Source: Clostridiales bacterium UBA1248 (GTDB lineage Bacteria; Bacillota; Clostridia; Oscillospirales; CAG-272). From it: a DNA stretch of 18,168 nt. Each line of letters begins with the position of its first letter. Position 1 is the stretch's first letter. Below the pieces are notes generated by a model that saw nothing but the letters and a program-made list of their open reading frames with translations, had not been told where the DNA came from and searched no databases. The stretch covers positions 11,304 through 29,471 of the forward strand of contig DBWC01000100.1 of assembly GCA_002308615.1 (NCBI GenBank), read 5' to 3'. The translations under genes were made by a program, and so were the position numbers. Below, piece by piece: positions 1 to 7,795 of the stretch.

Positions 1-972
1 GGCGGCGCCCGCCAGCACCTCGTTGTGCTGGAGCTGCATATTTTCCAGCTTGAACGTCAGAAATTCTCCGAACTCCTGAGAAGCCTTTATTACCTTTGCG
101 GGCTTGAACGTGTGTATATGTACCTTTACCCTGCGTCCGTCCTGTACGACGACGAGAGATTTTCCGTATAGCTTCAGATCCTCAATGTATTCTCTTAACA
201 CAAAACGCTGAGTGTAGTTTTCGCCCTTCATGAGCTGCAGTATGAACTCCATACAGTAGCCCTCTTCAAACGCGCTGTTTTCATTGAACAGATCGAGATC
301 CACGGGCGAAGGCGCAGAGGGGCCGGATATGACCGCCGCCTCCTTTTCAGCCGCGTGCTCTTTGCCGTAAAGCCGGTCGAGCATACCTTCAAATATGAGT
401 ATATAACCGTACGCTCCGCTGTCTACGACGCCGGACTCCTTTAATACCGGCAATAGCTCCGGAGTAAAGGACAGGCTTTTTCTCATCTCCGCCGTATACA
501 TGGAGAGGAATTCCTCCATGGTCGTTCCGCGTGTCACCTGCAGGCGTATATGCTCTATGCCCTCTCTCGCGACCGTCAGGATCGTACCTTCCACCGGATG
601 TATCACGGACGCGTACGCTGTCTTATAAGAACGTATAAGCGCGTTTCTCAGCATTGCCGGTGTCACCCAGCCCGCGCGGGCAAGCTCCACGTACAAGCCC
701 TTGAAAAGCTGAGAAAGTATGACGCCGGAATTTCCGCGCGCACCTAAAAGCATGCCTTCGCTCACGGCTTTCAGATACGGACCGGCTTCGAACCTTGAGG
801 GAGCCGAATTCAGCCCGTGCCCGAGAGTGAGCGACATATTCGTACCCGTGTCTCCGTCGGCTACGGGAAATACGTTTAACTTATTTACCTCTTCTTTGTG
901 GTCAAGCAGATTGTAAAGACCGTTTTTCAGCATCTGCTCAAGCTGCTGACCGTTTATTTTGAGTGTGGACAT
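1..972 (-). CDS. fakA: FakA-type fatty acid kinase (DAK2 domain), partial
   Basis: This is the first 324 codons of a DAK2/DhaL-type kinase; the C-terminus lies beyond base 1. The N-terminal half has the nucleotide/Mg site NVFPVADGDTGTNM (about residues 33-46) and the GARGNSGVI loop (about 77-85), both hallmarks of the DhaL ATP-binding domain. Further on, a VHIHT motif after 'RRVK' matches the central domain of FakA (YloV family). Known FakA proteins of about 550 aa phosphorylate fatty acids held by FakB (DegV-fold) partners, giving acyl-phosphate for phospholipid synthesis in the cytoplasm. It is the last visible gene of the minus-strand lipid operon, 25 bases after the transporter gene, and a DegV protein lies two genes upstream. 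The ATG at 972 has only a modest AAGGCAGG-like site ahead of it. Family assignment is firm; the fatty acid substrate is inferred from the family and from the neighbours. Confidence 0.88.
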   Translation of the reverse strand, partial: MSTLKINGQQLEQMLKNGLYNLLDHKEEVNKLNVFPVADGDTGTNMSLTLGHGLNSAPSRFEAGPYLKAVSEGMLLGARGNSGVILSQLFKGLYVELARAGWVTPAMLRNALIRSYKTAYASVIHPVEGTILTVAREGIEHIRLQVTRGTTMEEFLSMYTAEMRKSLSFTPELLPVLKESGVVDSGAYGYILIFEGMLDRLYGKEHAAEKEAAVISGPSAPSPVDLDLFNENSAFEEGYCMEFILQLMKGENYTQRFVLREYIEDLKLYGKSLVVVQDGRRVKVHIHTFKPAKVIKASQEFGEFLTFKLENMQLQHNEVLAGAA

Positions 973-997
973 CAAAAAGTGCCTGCCTTAAAATCTT

Positions 998-2350
998 TTA
1001 TTTGCTTGTTTTTTCTTTTTTATCCGTTTTGCCGAGATATATCATCGTTTTCGGCAAAATGAACGTCAGAGCAAAGGATACAAGCGCTCCCGCGGCGGAT
1101 ATAACCGTTAAGAATATCATTGCGCTGCCGCCGTTTTCACTGCCTTTTTTAAGCGCCGTGAGCACTATGCCGGAGCCGATGCCGGACGCTATGCCGGCAA
1201 ACAGTCCCTGCACCGCAAAGTACATGGCGGAATTGGACACGCCGTTCTTCTGCTCCTCCTCCGCCGCGAGCTGCGACGGAATGGAATACGCGACGGCGAA
1301 CATCGCTCCTATGGCGAACGAGCTTATAAGTCCCGTTACGATAGAGAGCACGAGCTTAGCCGTTCCGGCTTCCGCGAATCCGACGCCGAACATTGCGAGC
1401 ATACCGATAACGAACGTCAAAAGAACGTATCTGAAAGCCGCGCCGAAGCCGAATTTCTTCTGTATCTTGTTATAGAGTATGAGCGTGAACGGTACGGGCG
1501 CGAACGCCGACATCATGACGAATATCATATTCATGCCGACAAAGCTGAAATACTCGTTTATACCGCTTAAGAAAAGCTGAACGCCGAACGTCATGAACGA
1601 ATAAACTATCATCCATTTTATAAACGCGCTGTTTTTGAACGTGTACGTCAGAGACGGGATAAGACGAAGTCTTTTTGCCGATTCAGCCGGCTGATCCTTG
1701 TTTGACGGCTCCTTTATCATGAACAGCGGTATGAGCATCGTAGCGGAAAGCGGCAAAACAATAAGCGCCGCAATTCTTATGTTCATCCCGTTCAGCATGG
1801 ATCTTACGGCGACGTAGCCTAAAATGAAATATACTATGTCGCATACGGATTTTACGTTTGACATGAGCGAGCGCTGCTGTTCGTTTTCAAGTATCTCCGT
1901 ATACGTGGCGTAGTACGTCACCATCGTAAGTGTGTAGAACGTATAGAAAACGCAAAGTATGACGCCGTAATACACGGTGTTCAGGACCGTTGCTCCGGAC
2001 GGATCGGGTATGACAAGGAACAGAACGTACGATAACAGAAGCGGTATTAAACCTATCACAAGAGAAGGACGTCTTCTGCCCCATTTGCTGCGCAGACCGT
2101 CCGTTATCGCCGCCATGGGCACGTCTATCACGCCGTCCACGACCTTGGCGATGAATGCAAACGCCGCCCACAGAGCCGCAACGACGAGATCCTTCTGCGC
2201 GTAAGTCTGATAAGTCACCGCGTCTCCCTTGAAGCCGCCGACGAGCAGCGCGCTGCAAAGATACGACGCCATAACGGTATTAAGCAGATTTATACCGAGT
2301 CCGGACGTCGCGTATAATACTATCTGCCACTTTGACTTCAGTTTTCTCAT
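998..2350 (-). CDS. MFS_2/GPH (MelB-type) cation symporter
   Basis: A 450-residue, very hydrophobic protein with a pattern that fits 12 membrane segments. After TM2 it has KVVDGVIDVPMAAITDGLRSKWGRRRP (about residues 69-95, quoted in part): the two aspartates (D72 and D76) match the cation-site aspartates of MelB, and the RSKWGRRRP loop is the family signature. Known GPH/MFS_2 members move sugars or sugar acids with Na+ or H+. The animal lysophospholipid carrier MFSD2A has the same fold. It starts 10 bases after the DegV gene, with AAAGGTG as ribosome site, so it is co-transcribed with lipid genes. That context makes a lipid-related or amphiphile substrate worth considering, but this is inference; the sequence alone supports only a sodium- or proton-coupled symporter. 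The tail is short and basic. Membrane location is certain, substrate unknown. Confidence 0.85.
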   Translation of the reverse strand: MRKLKSKWQIVLYATSGLGINLLNTVMASYLCSALLVGGFKGDAVTYQTYAQKDLVVAALWAAFAFIAKVVDGVIDVPMAAITDGLRSKWGRRRPSLVIGLIPLLLSYVLFLVIPDPSGATVLNTVYYGVILCVFYTFYTLTMVTYYATYTEILENEQQRSLMSNVKSVCDIVYFILGYVAVRSMLNGMNIRIAALIVLPLSATMLIPLFMIKEPSNKDQPAESAKRLRLIPSLTYTFKNSAFIKWMIVYSFMTFGVQLFLSGINEYFSFVGMNMIFVMMSAFAPVPFTLILYNKIQKKFGFGAAFRYVLLTFVIGMLAMFGVGFAEAGTAKLVLSIVTGLISSFAIGAMFAVAYSIPSQLAAEEEQKNGVSNSAMYFAVQGLFAGIASGIGSGIVLTALKKGSENGGSAMIFLTVISAAGALVSFALTFILPKTMIYLGKTDKKEKTSK

Positions 2351-2360
2351 ACGATCACCT

Positions 2361-3287
2361 TTACGCCCCCAGATATTTATTCAAAAGCTCCTTTTCAAAC
2401 GACAGATCCTTTGATATGGGTTTGCCCACGTAATACGCTGCCATAAGTCCGGGACCTATGTTTATTCCGCAGTTGGGATATACGTCTTTTATATAAACCG
2501 CCTTCGGGTGGAACTTTTCCTCTATCATCTTTTTATATTCTTCCGCCTGCGGCAGACGGTTAGTCTGTGCGATAAAGATTATCTGATCCTCCGGATTTTC
2601 GATAGTGCCCTCGATATATGACAGAAGCGCCGCGTACGCGTTTTTTGCGCCCTTGGCTTTGCCTATGACCGTCGTAAGTCCGTTGTAGTCGAATTCTCCT
2701 ATGGGCTTTACTCCGGCAAGCGTTCCGAAAAACGCCTTTGCGTGCGTGAGTCTGCCCTTTTTGGCGACGAACGAAAGATCGTCAAGCCAGCCTGCCTGAT
2801 GGAAACGGTTTTTGTTATCCTCGAGCCACGCCGCCGTCTCCTCCATGCTCTTGCCCTCATCGCGCATCAACGACGCGTATATCGCCATAAGTCCGAAGCC
2901 CGGACCGAAGCGCAGACTGTCTATGACGCTGACCCTGACGCCGTATTTTTTGCAGATTACTTCCTTCGCCTGGAGCGCAAAGTTGTAAGCGCCGCTTATG
3001 CCGCTCGATATAGTCATGACCAGAACGTCAAGACCTTCCGACGCGGGCTTATCCATCGCCTCCGCAAACTCCTCAACGTTTGCGGGGGACGTGCTGTATT
3101 CATCCGGTCTTTTTTTAAGATCATTGTAAAACTCGTCGCGCGACACCGTTTCCCAGTCTAAAAACGCTTTTACCTCTTTGTTGCCCGGAAACGCGAGATG
3201 TCCGTACACGATCTTAACGTCGTACCGTTCCGCGAGCTCTTTTGTAAGATCGCAGGTGGAATCGGCAATAATAACGAATTTGCTCAT
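2361..3287 (-). CDS. DegV family fatty-acid-binding protein (FakB-like)
   Basis: A 308-aa DegV protein of normal family length. The N-terminus IADSTCDLTKEL (about residues 7-18) is the DegV signature. YSTSPAN (about 64-70) and TISSGISGAY (about 92-101) carry the Thr and Ser that hold the fatty acid carboxylate in characterised DegV/FakB structures. In the Fak system, FakB binds a free fatty acid and presents it to FakA for phosphorylation. Having this gene in the same operon as a FakA homologue (start at 972) supports that role. Its ATG overlaps the hydrolase stop codon in an ATGA, with an AGGAG site inside the hydrolase end, so translation is probably coupled. Chain-length or saturation preference cannot be read from the sequence. 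Confidence 0.9.
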   Translation of the reverse strand: MSKFVIIADSTCDLTKELAERYDVKIVYGHLAFPGNKEVKAFLDWETVSRDEFYNDLKKRPDEYSTSPANVEEFAEAMDKPASEGLDVLVMTISSGISGAYNFALQAKEVICKKYGVRVSVIDSLRFGPGFGLMAIYASLMRDEGKSMEETAAWLEDNKNRFHQAGWLDDLSFVAKKGRLTHAKAFFGTLAGVKPIGEFDYNGLTTVIGKAKGAKNAYAALLSYIEGTIENPEDQIIFIAQTNRLPQAEEYKKMIEEKFHPKAVYIKDVYPNCGINIGPGLMAAYYVGKPISKDLSFEKELLNKYLGA

Positions 3288-4243
3288 TGTTTTCTCCTAT
3301 CAGTGTTTATATATTTTTCGATGAATTCGAATACTTCCTCTCTCATCTCATCCGTACCGGTCGAAAAAGAAAGAGTGTGATGAAGACCGTCCGGCAGCAG
3401 CAGCTTCTTTTCGGACGCGCACGCGTCGAAAATTATCCGGCTGTCGTTATACGGGACCGTCTCGTCGGCTTTGCCGTGAAGGAAGATAGCCGGTATTTTG
3501 TTGTTTTTCATCGCGTCCGCGGTGTTTTTGCATAGATCTTCCCTGAATCTGCGCCTGAACATTGCGTTAAGCACCTGCATGAGCAGCTTGCCGGGCAGAT
3601 GGCGTCTTTGGCAGTCGCGGTATATCTGCATATACGGAGAGGTGTAACCGCAGTCGAGTATCAGGGCTTTTACCTTTTCGCTTTTTATATACTGCGCCGC
3701 GTATTCTATCGTTGAGGTGCCCATCGATATGCCGTAAAGCACCACATTGTCAGCGGGCATACCGTCAAGAAATTCAACCCAGCTCAGCACATCGTGCATC
3801 TCAAGTATGCCGAGAGTGCAGTTTTCGCCGCCGCTTACGCCGTGCGCCCGGTGAAATACGAGCAGGACGTTATATCCGCGCTGTGCGAAATATTCCGTAT
3901 GGCAGCCGAAGTTCACGAGCGGCGACGCGCCGTAGCCGTGGAAAAACGCGACCGTTTTATCCGATCCGAGATCGATATAGTCGGCGTAAAGGTCATATCC
4001 GTCAAACGATTTGGTTTTAACGCGCTGAAGCTCATAATCAGCTTCGACCCTGTCGGCCGCCTCGCGCATCATTTTTTCAAACGGCGCAAAATACGTTTTT
4101 GAAATATCCCTGCCTTTAAGCGGCTCCGCGCTTTTCTGACCGAAGATCTTTCCGAATGAAAGGGCCGCCGGACCGAATACGAACACGATATACAGGATAA
4201 GGGCAGCCCCAAGGACTCCGAGTGTTATATAGACTGCTGTCAT
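3284..4243 (-). CDS. membrane-anchored alpha/beta hydrolase (S33-like)
   Basis: A 319-aa serine hydrolase with one N-terminal membrane segment (about residues 4-30), so probably tethered to the membrane. The catalytic core shows the oxyanion-side HGYGAS (about 102-107), the nucleophile elbow GISMG with Ser173, the acid in HGKADETVP (Asp260) and a histidine in LHHTLSF (His288 or 289). This layout resembles the BAAT/S33 hydrolase families and B. subtilis YqkD-like proteins. Those families include lipases, thioesterases and esterases; which one applies here is not evident. In this operon an acyl-ester, thioester or lysolipid substrate is a reasonable inference. It begins 60 bases after the LRAT gene, with AGAGGAAG as a good ribosome site, and its stop overlaps the start of the DegV gene by 4 bases. 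Confidence 0.82.
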   Translation of the reverse strand: MTAVYITLGVLGAALILYIVFVFGPAALSFGKIFGQKSAEPLKGRDISKTYFAPFEKMMREAADRVEADYELQRVKTKSFDGYDLYADYIDLGSDKTVAFFHGYGASPLVNFGCHTEYFAQRGYNVLLVFHRAHGVSGGENCTLGILEMHDVLSWVEFLDGMPADNVVLYGISMGTSTIEYAAQYIKSEKVKALILDCGYTSPYMQIYRDCQRRHLPGKLLMQVLNAMFRRRFREDLCKNTADAMKNNKIPAIFLHGKADETVPYNDSRIIFDACASEKKLLLPDGLHHTLSFSTGTDEMREEVFEFIEKYINTDRRKQ

Positions 4244-4303
4244 TACTTCCTCTTAAGTAAATAGCTTAAAAAATTTAAAGGTTACAAAACGCCGGCATAC
4301 AGC

Positions 4304-4753
4304 TCATTCTCCGGGCGCGCCGGTATCTGTTTTGCCGTTGCGGCGGGACGCGGAGAAAAGCCTCCATTTACGGCGGATCTCCTCCTCCTGCTCGCTTCTT
4401 TTTATACCGAAAACACATTCGTTCACAAAATGCTCGCAGTTGTTGTGGATGATGTTGTATCCGCCCTCTCCGAGCCGCGATCTTGCAAGACTTACGGTCT
4501 TATCCGCCGGAAATCTTTTGCGCTTTTCCGCGCGGTCAAGCTCCGCCCGCTCGGCTATCCTGCCGCAGCAGAACGTATCTATGTCAACGGCGCATACTAC
4601 GGGCGGATCGTTTTTATCCGAAAATTCCGGAAGAGGCGGATATCCGAACTGGATCACCTCGTTTTCCGAAACGAATATGCCGTAATGGTATACGGCGCCC
4701 GTGCGAACGCGTATGATATCGGCGGTTCTGAACTGTCCGGGCGCCCATTTCAT
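4304..4753 (-). CDS. LRAT-domain (NlpC/P60 superfamily) thiol acyltransferase or hydrolase
   Basis: A small 149-aa protein of the LRAT/PLAAT branch of the NlpC/P60 superfamily. VYHYGIFV (about residues 21-28) supplies the catalytic His23, and NNCEHFV (about 104-110) supplies the nucleophile Cys106; this is the permuted His-then-Cys order typical of LRAT domains. Animal members move acyl chains between phospholipids, retinol or amines through an acyl-thioester on this Cys. The second histidine of the LRAT triad, normally two or three residues after 'VI', is replaced here: the text reads VIQF. No signal peptide or membrane anchor is evident, unlike eukaryotic members with a C-terminal anchor. 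The ACP gene just upstream overlaps its start in an ATGA, so the two are probably translated together. Transacylase, phospholipase or amidase activity are all possible. Confidence 0.78.
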   Translation of the reverse strand: MKWAPGQFRTADIIRVRTGAVYHYGIFVSENEVIQFGYPPLPEFSDKNDPPVVCAVDIDTFCCGRIAERAELDRAEKRKRFPADKTVSLARSRLGEGGYNIIHNNCEHFVNECVFGIKRSEQEEEIRRKWRLFSASRRNGKTDTGAPGE

Positions 4754-5004
4754 GACATTTTTTTCTCGATATAGCCGACTACGTCTCCGAACGTATCGAA
4801 CGACGTGACCGTAACGTCGTCAAATCTGATATCAAACGTCTCCTCTATGGCGATCACGGTATAAAGCATATTGACCGATGAAAGCCCGAGATCTGTCTGC
4901 AGCTTTGCGCCGTCCGTGCATCTGTCGAGCACGTGCGGATCGTCGGACGCGGACAAAAGTATGTCCTTTAATTTTTCTATGATCTCTTCTCTTGTTATCT
5001 GCAT
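4750..5004 (-). CDS. acyl carrier protein
   Basis: An 84-aa acidic helical protein of normal ACP length. The motif DLGLSSVNMLYTVIAIEETF (about residues 38-57) matches the start of ACP helix II; Ser43 is the expected 4'-phosphopantetheine site, although the classic DSL is written SSV here. It would hold acyl chains as thioesters in the cytoplasm. It overlaps the upstream adenylating ligase by 10 bases and the downstream LRAT gene by 4, so a ligase-ACP-LRAT unit is likely translated together. This placement, away from fatty acid synthase genes, suggests a dedicated carrier loaded by the neighbouring ligase rather than the housekeeping AcpP; that is inference. The motif variation also fits a specialised carrier. 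Confidence 0.9.
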   Translation of the reverse strand: MQITREEIIEKLKDILLSASDDPHVLDRCTDGAKLQTDLGLSSVNMLYTVIAIEETFDIRFDDVTVTSFDTFGDVVGYIEKKMS

Positions 5005-6509
5005 TTATGATATCTCACTATCTTCATACTCGGAGTTCTTTCAAAATCGGTATCGCGCACTTCTATCCTGCTGACGCGCTGATACGGCAAAAGCTCTTTG
5101 TTGATCTTCTCAAGCTCCGATATGATGTATTTTTTAACGTCTCCTTCTATGCCCTTGAGCTCCGGCATTCTCGGAACGACCTCAAGCGCGAGTATACGGT
5201 TTCCGTTTTCGCCCACGTCCTCGAATACCTGGCTGTCCTGGATGAAGGCGGGCGCGTTGAAATGCGCTTCCACTTCTGCGGGAGATACGTTTTCACCGTT
5301 TGACAAAACTATTATTTCCTTTGATCTGCCGGTTATGTATAAGAAGCCGTCCTCGTCTATCCTTACAAGGTCTCCGGTCTTGAACCAGCCGTCCTCGTAC
5401 GCCGTTTTGCTCTCCTCGGGCTCGTTTACGTAGCCGTCCATCATATTGTCGCCCTTTAACCAGAGCTCGCCGTCAACTATGCGCAGTGTCTGATTCGGGT
5501 ACGGGATACCGACGGATTTCGGCTTGCCTATCGAATCGGGGTTTCCGGAAACGAGGTTCGCGGACTCCGTTAAGCCGTAGCCGGCAAGCAGTGAGATACC
5601 CATTTTGGGATATTCGTTTATAAGATACGGGGAGACGGCGGCGGCGCCGCAAATGATATATTTAAGATCCGGTCCGAGCATATTTTTGCCGAATTTATAT
5701 GAAAGCATCAGCGCCATTTCCGCAAGCGCGGGGACGAGCACTAAAACCGTCGGACGGAACATCGCTATGTCGCGGAACATATCCTTGTTATTGCGGCAAA
5801 TATACATCGCGCTGCCGGTATAAAGCGTCGTCATAAGGTTTCTTACAAGTCCGAAAACGTGCGACAGCGGCAGAACGAGCAGATATCTCTGATTGAAAAC
5901 GTCTTTATATCCGTAGCAGCCGTTTACCGTGCCTTCCATAACGGCGCGGTGGGACAAAAGTGCGCCCTTGCTTCTGCCGGTTGTGCCGCCCGTGAACATT
6001 ATAACGCACGGATCGGACGGTTTCGCATCGGTCATCCCGGCGGGCTCGTCAGCCTTCGCCGTTATATTTATGAGCGGGAGCGTCGGTGCCGCGGCTTTGA
6101 CCGTGGCAAGCTTTTCTTCAAGCGCGGGATGATATATAAGCTCGTTTGCGCCGAGCTTCATGCAGCAGCCGTACACCGCGTCCGCGGGGAGCTGAGGCGG
6201 AAGGATTATCGCCGTATTGCCTGACGTTACCGCCGCAAGATACGCTTTTACGAAATCATAGGAATTGGGGCAAAGTACAGCCGCGCGCTTCCCGGTCCCG
6301 AGGAGCGGACGGAACGACGCCGCGTCTTCTTCAAGCTGCGCGTAGGTGTATTTTTTTCCGTCGTCTTCTATCGCCGTAAGCGTCGCGTATTCCTTTACGC
6401 GATCGGCCCACATCTCGTTTACCGTGCCGAATGACACTATGCGGTCAAACGTCGACGCGTCCGTATATTTGCGGAAATTCTCTCTGTCTGTTGTGTATAT
6501 CCTGTCCAT
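4995..6509 (-). CDS. acyl-adenylating ligase (acyl-CoA or acyl-ACP synthetase)
   Basis: A 504-aa ANL-superfamily enzyme with the full motif set: P-loop TGGTTGRSKG (about 173-182), LPLSHVFGL (about 213-221), AGYGLTES (about 309-316), GWFKTGDL (about 374-381), TGRSKEII hinge (about 393-400) and a C-terminal lysine in TPSMKIVRY (Lys496). It should activate a carboxylic acid with ATP to an acyl-AMP and pass it to a thiol. The histidine motif resembles that of fatty acid ligases. The adjoining ACP gene, whose start overlaps this stop, makes ACP a plausible acceptor in place of CoA, but CoA cannot be excluded. An AAAGGAA site inside the end of the upstream PlsC gene precedes its ATG, with a 4-base gap. 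Length is close to that of typical short synthetases without extra domains. Confidence 0.88.
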   Translation of the reverse strand: MDRIYTTDRENFRKYTDASTFDRIVSFGTVNEMWADRVKEYATLTAIEDDGKKYTYAQLEEDAASFRPLLGTGKRAAVLCPNSYDFVKAYLAAVTSGNTAIILPPQLPADAVYGCCMKLGANELIYHPALEEKLATVKAAAPTLPLINITAKADEPAGMTDAKPSDPCVIMFTGGTTGRSKGALLSHRAVMEGTVNGCYGYKDVFNQRYLLVLPLSHVFGLVRNLMTTLYTGSAMYICRNNKDMFRDIAMFRPTVLVLVPALAEMALMLSYKFGKNMLGPDLKYIICGAAAVSPYLINEYPKMGISLLAGYGLTESANLVSGNPDSIGKPKSVGIPYPNQTLRIVDGELWLKGDNMMDGYVNEPEESKTAYEDGWFKTGDLVRIDEDGFLYITGRSKEIIVLSNGENVSPAEVEAHFNAPAFIQDSQVFEDVGENGNRILALEVVPRMPELKGIEGDVKKYIISELEKINKELLPYQRVSRIEVRDTDFERTPSMKIVRYHKCR

Positions 6510-6513
6510 CTTA

Positions 6514-7179
6514 TCATTTCCTTTCAGAGTTGTTTATCATATTCATTAAATTGATCTCTTTTTCGTGCAGGTATTTCGCCGCCTCGTCTATCTGCGAAAA
6601 TTTTGGTCTGTTTCCGTACCGCTCTATGACGGAGAACGGCTCTCCTATGACCGCCGTGACTCTTTCGTACGCGTGCTTTCTCGGCTTGACGTACACGGGT
6701 ATTATCGGCGCTCCGCTCTGTATCGACATAAGTACCATGCCCGATTTGAACGCCGCCGGAGAATCGCTTTCCGCGTTGACGGCTCCCTCCGGGAACATCG
6801 ATACGAGACTGCCCTCTTTGAGCACGTCGACGATCTGCCGCACGGTGCTGAAGCTCGCGTTGTCTCGGTCTATCGGTATGCAGCGGAACGCTCTGAGCCA
6901 GAAGCCGCCGGCTTTCGTCTCCATAAGATCGGATTTGCATACGAACCTGTGCCTTCTGTACCAGATGATCATCATAAGATACATCGGATCCACCGTGCCC
7001 GCGTGGTTCGCTATAACTATCGCCGGTCCTTTTATTTTCTTTTTCGCCGCTTCGTTTTCGTATATGCGCTTCGGCCGAAACCATAGAAGACCGGGCGCCG
7101 CCGTTATTCTGACAAAGTCAAAAAACAGGTTTTTAAACGAAAAAAGCTTAGCTTTCTTTTCCTTTTTGTCGCTCTTCAA
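6514..7179 (-). CDS. PlsC-type 1-acylglycerol-3-phosphate acyltransferase, second copy
   Basis: A PlsC/LPLAT acyltransferase of about 221 aa. It has the catalytic NHAGTVD box (the NHxxxxD motif), a CIPIDRD block that follows motif II, and FPEG with the succeeding acidic region, then APIIPVYV (motif IV), all in the normal order. Such enzymes use acyl-ACP or acyl-CoA to acylate a glycerol-phosphate or related lysolipid at the membrane. I chose the TTG at 7179 because GGAGAA lies five bases ahead of it. The ATG at 7209 would overlap the upstream gene by 62 bases and has no ribosome site. The gene is a divergent tandem paralogue of the next PlsC gene upstream and is followed 4 bases later by the ligase. 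Acceptor specificity is unknown. Confidence 0.85.
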   Translation of the reverse strand: MKSDKKEKKAKLFSFKNLFFDFVRITAAPGLLWFRPKRIYENEAAKKKIKGPAIVIANHAGTVDPMYLMMIIWYRRHRFVCKSDLMETKAGGFWLRAFRCIPIDRDNASFSTVRQIVDVLKEGSLVSMFPEGAVNAESDSPAAFKSGMVLMSIQSGAPIIPVYVKPRKHAYERVTAVIGEPFSVIERYGNRPKFSQIDEAAKYLHEKEINLMNMINNSERK

Positions 7180-7795
7180 GTAATTTCTCCAGATAAAGCA
7201 TTTTTTCACGGATCGCGGTATTCAGCGCTTCCGTATTTTCCTTGTCCGATCTGTTTTTATCCGAATATTCGGCCGGGTATATCGGCGTGCCTATTATGAC
7301 GCGCGCTCTTTTTTTGTTGAAATAACTGCCGTTTGTGTAAACGGGTATGACGGGCACGTTTTCCGCAAGCGAAAGAAACGCCGCGCCGGGTTTGAACGGC
7401 AGAGGCTTTTCCTCGCCCGGCTTAGGCAGTCTGCCCTCCGGGAACACGCATAAAAGACCCTTGTTCTGCAGTATCTTTTCGCACTTGCTCATAAAGCCGT
7501 ATTCGTTTGAATCCCGGTCCACCCTTATGCCGCCCATAAGCTTAAGGAACACGCCGAGAACTTTCTTTTTAAACAGCACTTCCGCCATGACGGTGCGCAG
7601 CGTCCGCCCGAAAAAGACGAACAGATAAACGGCGTAATCGAACACGGACGTGTGGTTTGACACTATTATCGCGCCGCCTTTTACGCGCCTGCTCTGCACC
7701 GCTTTATCCTCGTAACAGACTTTCGTACGAAAGCACAGGAACTGCGGGATCAGACCGGTGATCTTGACGAACGCGTTTACAAATCTAATCAGCAT
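7148..7795 (-). CDS. PlsC-type acyltransferase, first copy
   Basis: A 215-aa LPLAT-family enzyme. SNHTSVFDY (about residues 46-54) holds the NHxxxxD catalytic box; GGIRVDRD (about 88-95), VFPEGRLPKPGE (about 117-128) and VPVIPVYTNGSYF (about 147-159) are the later motifs in order. It starts immediately at a hydrophobic amphipathic stretch, suggesting peripheral membrane contact. It overlaps the fused ligase-ACP gene by 11 bases and the second PlsC gene by about 32, so all three are probably translated in step. Its natural donor may be the acyl chain on the adjacent carrier domain, since PlsC enzymes accept acyl-ACP; this is inference. The two PlsC copies are clearly divergent in the acceptor-side sequence, which suggests different acceptors or positions rather than a recent duplication. 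Confidence 0.87.
   Translation of the reverse strand: MLIRFVNAFVKITGLIPQFLCFRTKVCYEDKAVQSRRVKGGAIIVSNHTSVFDYAVYLFVFFGRTLRTVMAEVLFKKKVLGVFLKLMGGIRVDRDSNEYGFMSKCEKILQNKGLLCVFPEGRLPKPGEEKPLPFKPGAAFLSLAENVPVIPVYTNGSYFNKKRARVIIGTPIYPAEYSDKNRSDKENTEALNTAIREKMLYLEKLLEERQKGKES

Noticed and set aside
963..1475. A 170-codon plus-strand open frame opposite the transporter gene
   Set aside because: It lies fully antisense to the MFS_2 gene, has no recognisable domain or ribosome site, and its hydrophobic make-up mirrors the sense gene.
4304..4753. Calling the small thiol protein a cell-wall NlpC/P60 endopeptidase
   Set aside because: The His comes before the Cys (permuted order), NCEHFV is the LRAT signature, and there is no signal peptide to export it to the wall.
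6431..7183. A 250-codon plus-strand open frame opposite the second PlsC gene
   Set aside because: It is antisense to a gene with full PlsC motifs and its translation shows no family features.
6514..7209. ATG at 7209 as start of the second PlsC gene
   Set aside because: It overlaps the upstream gene by 62 bases and lacks a ribosome site; TTG at 7179 has GGAGAA at good spacing.
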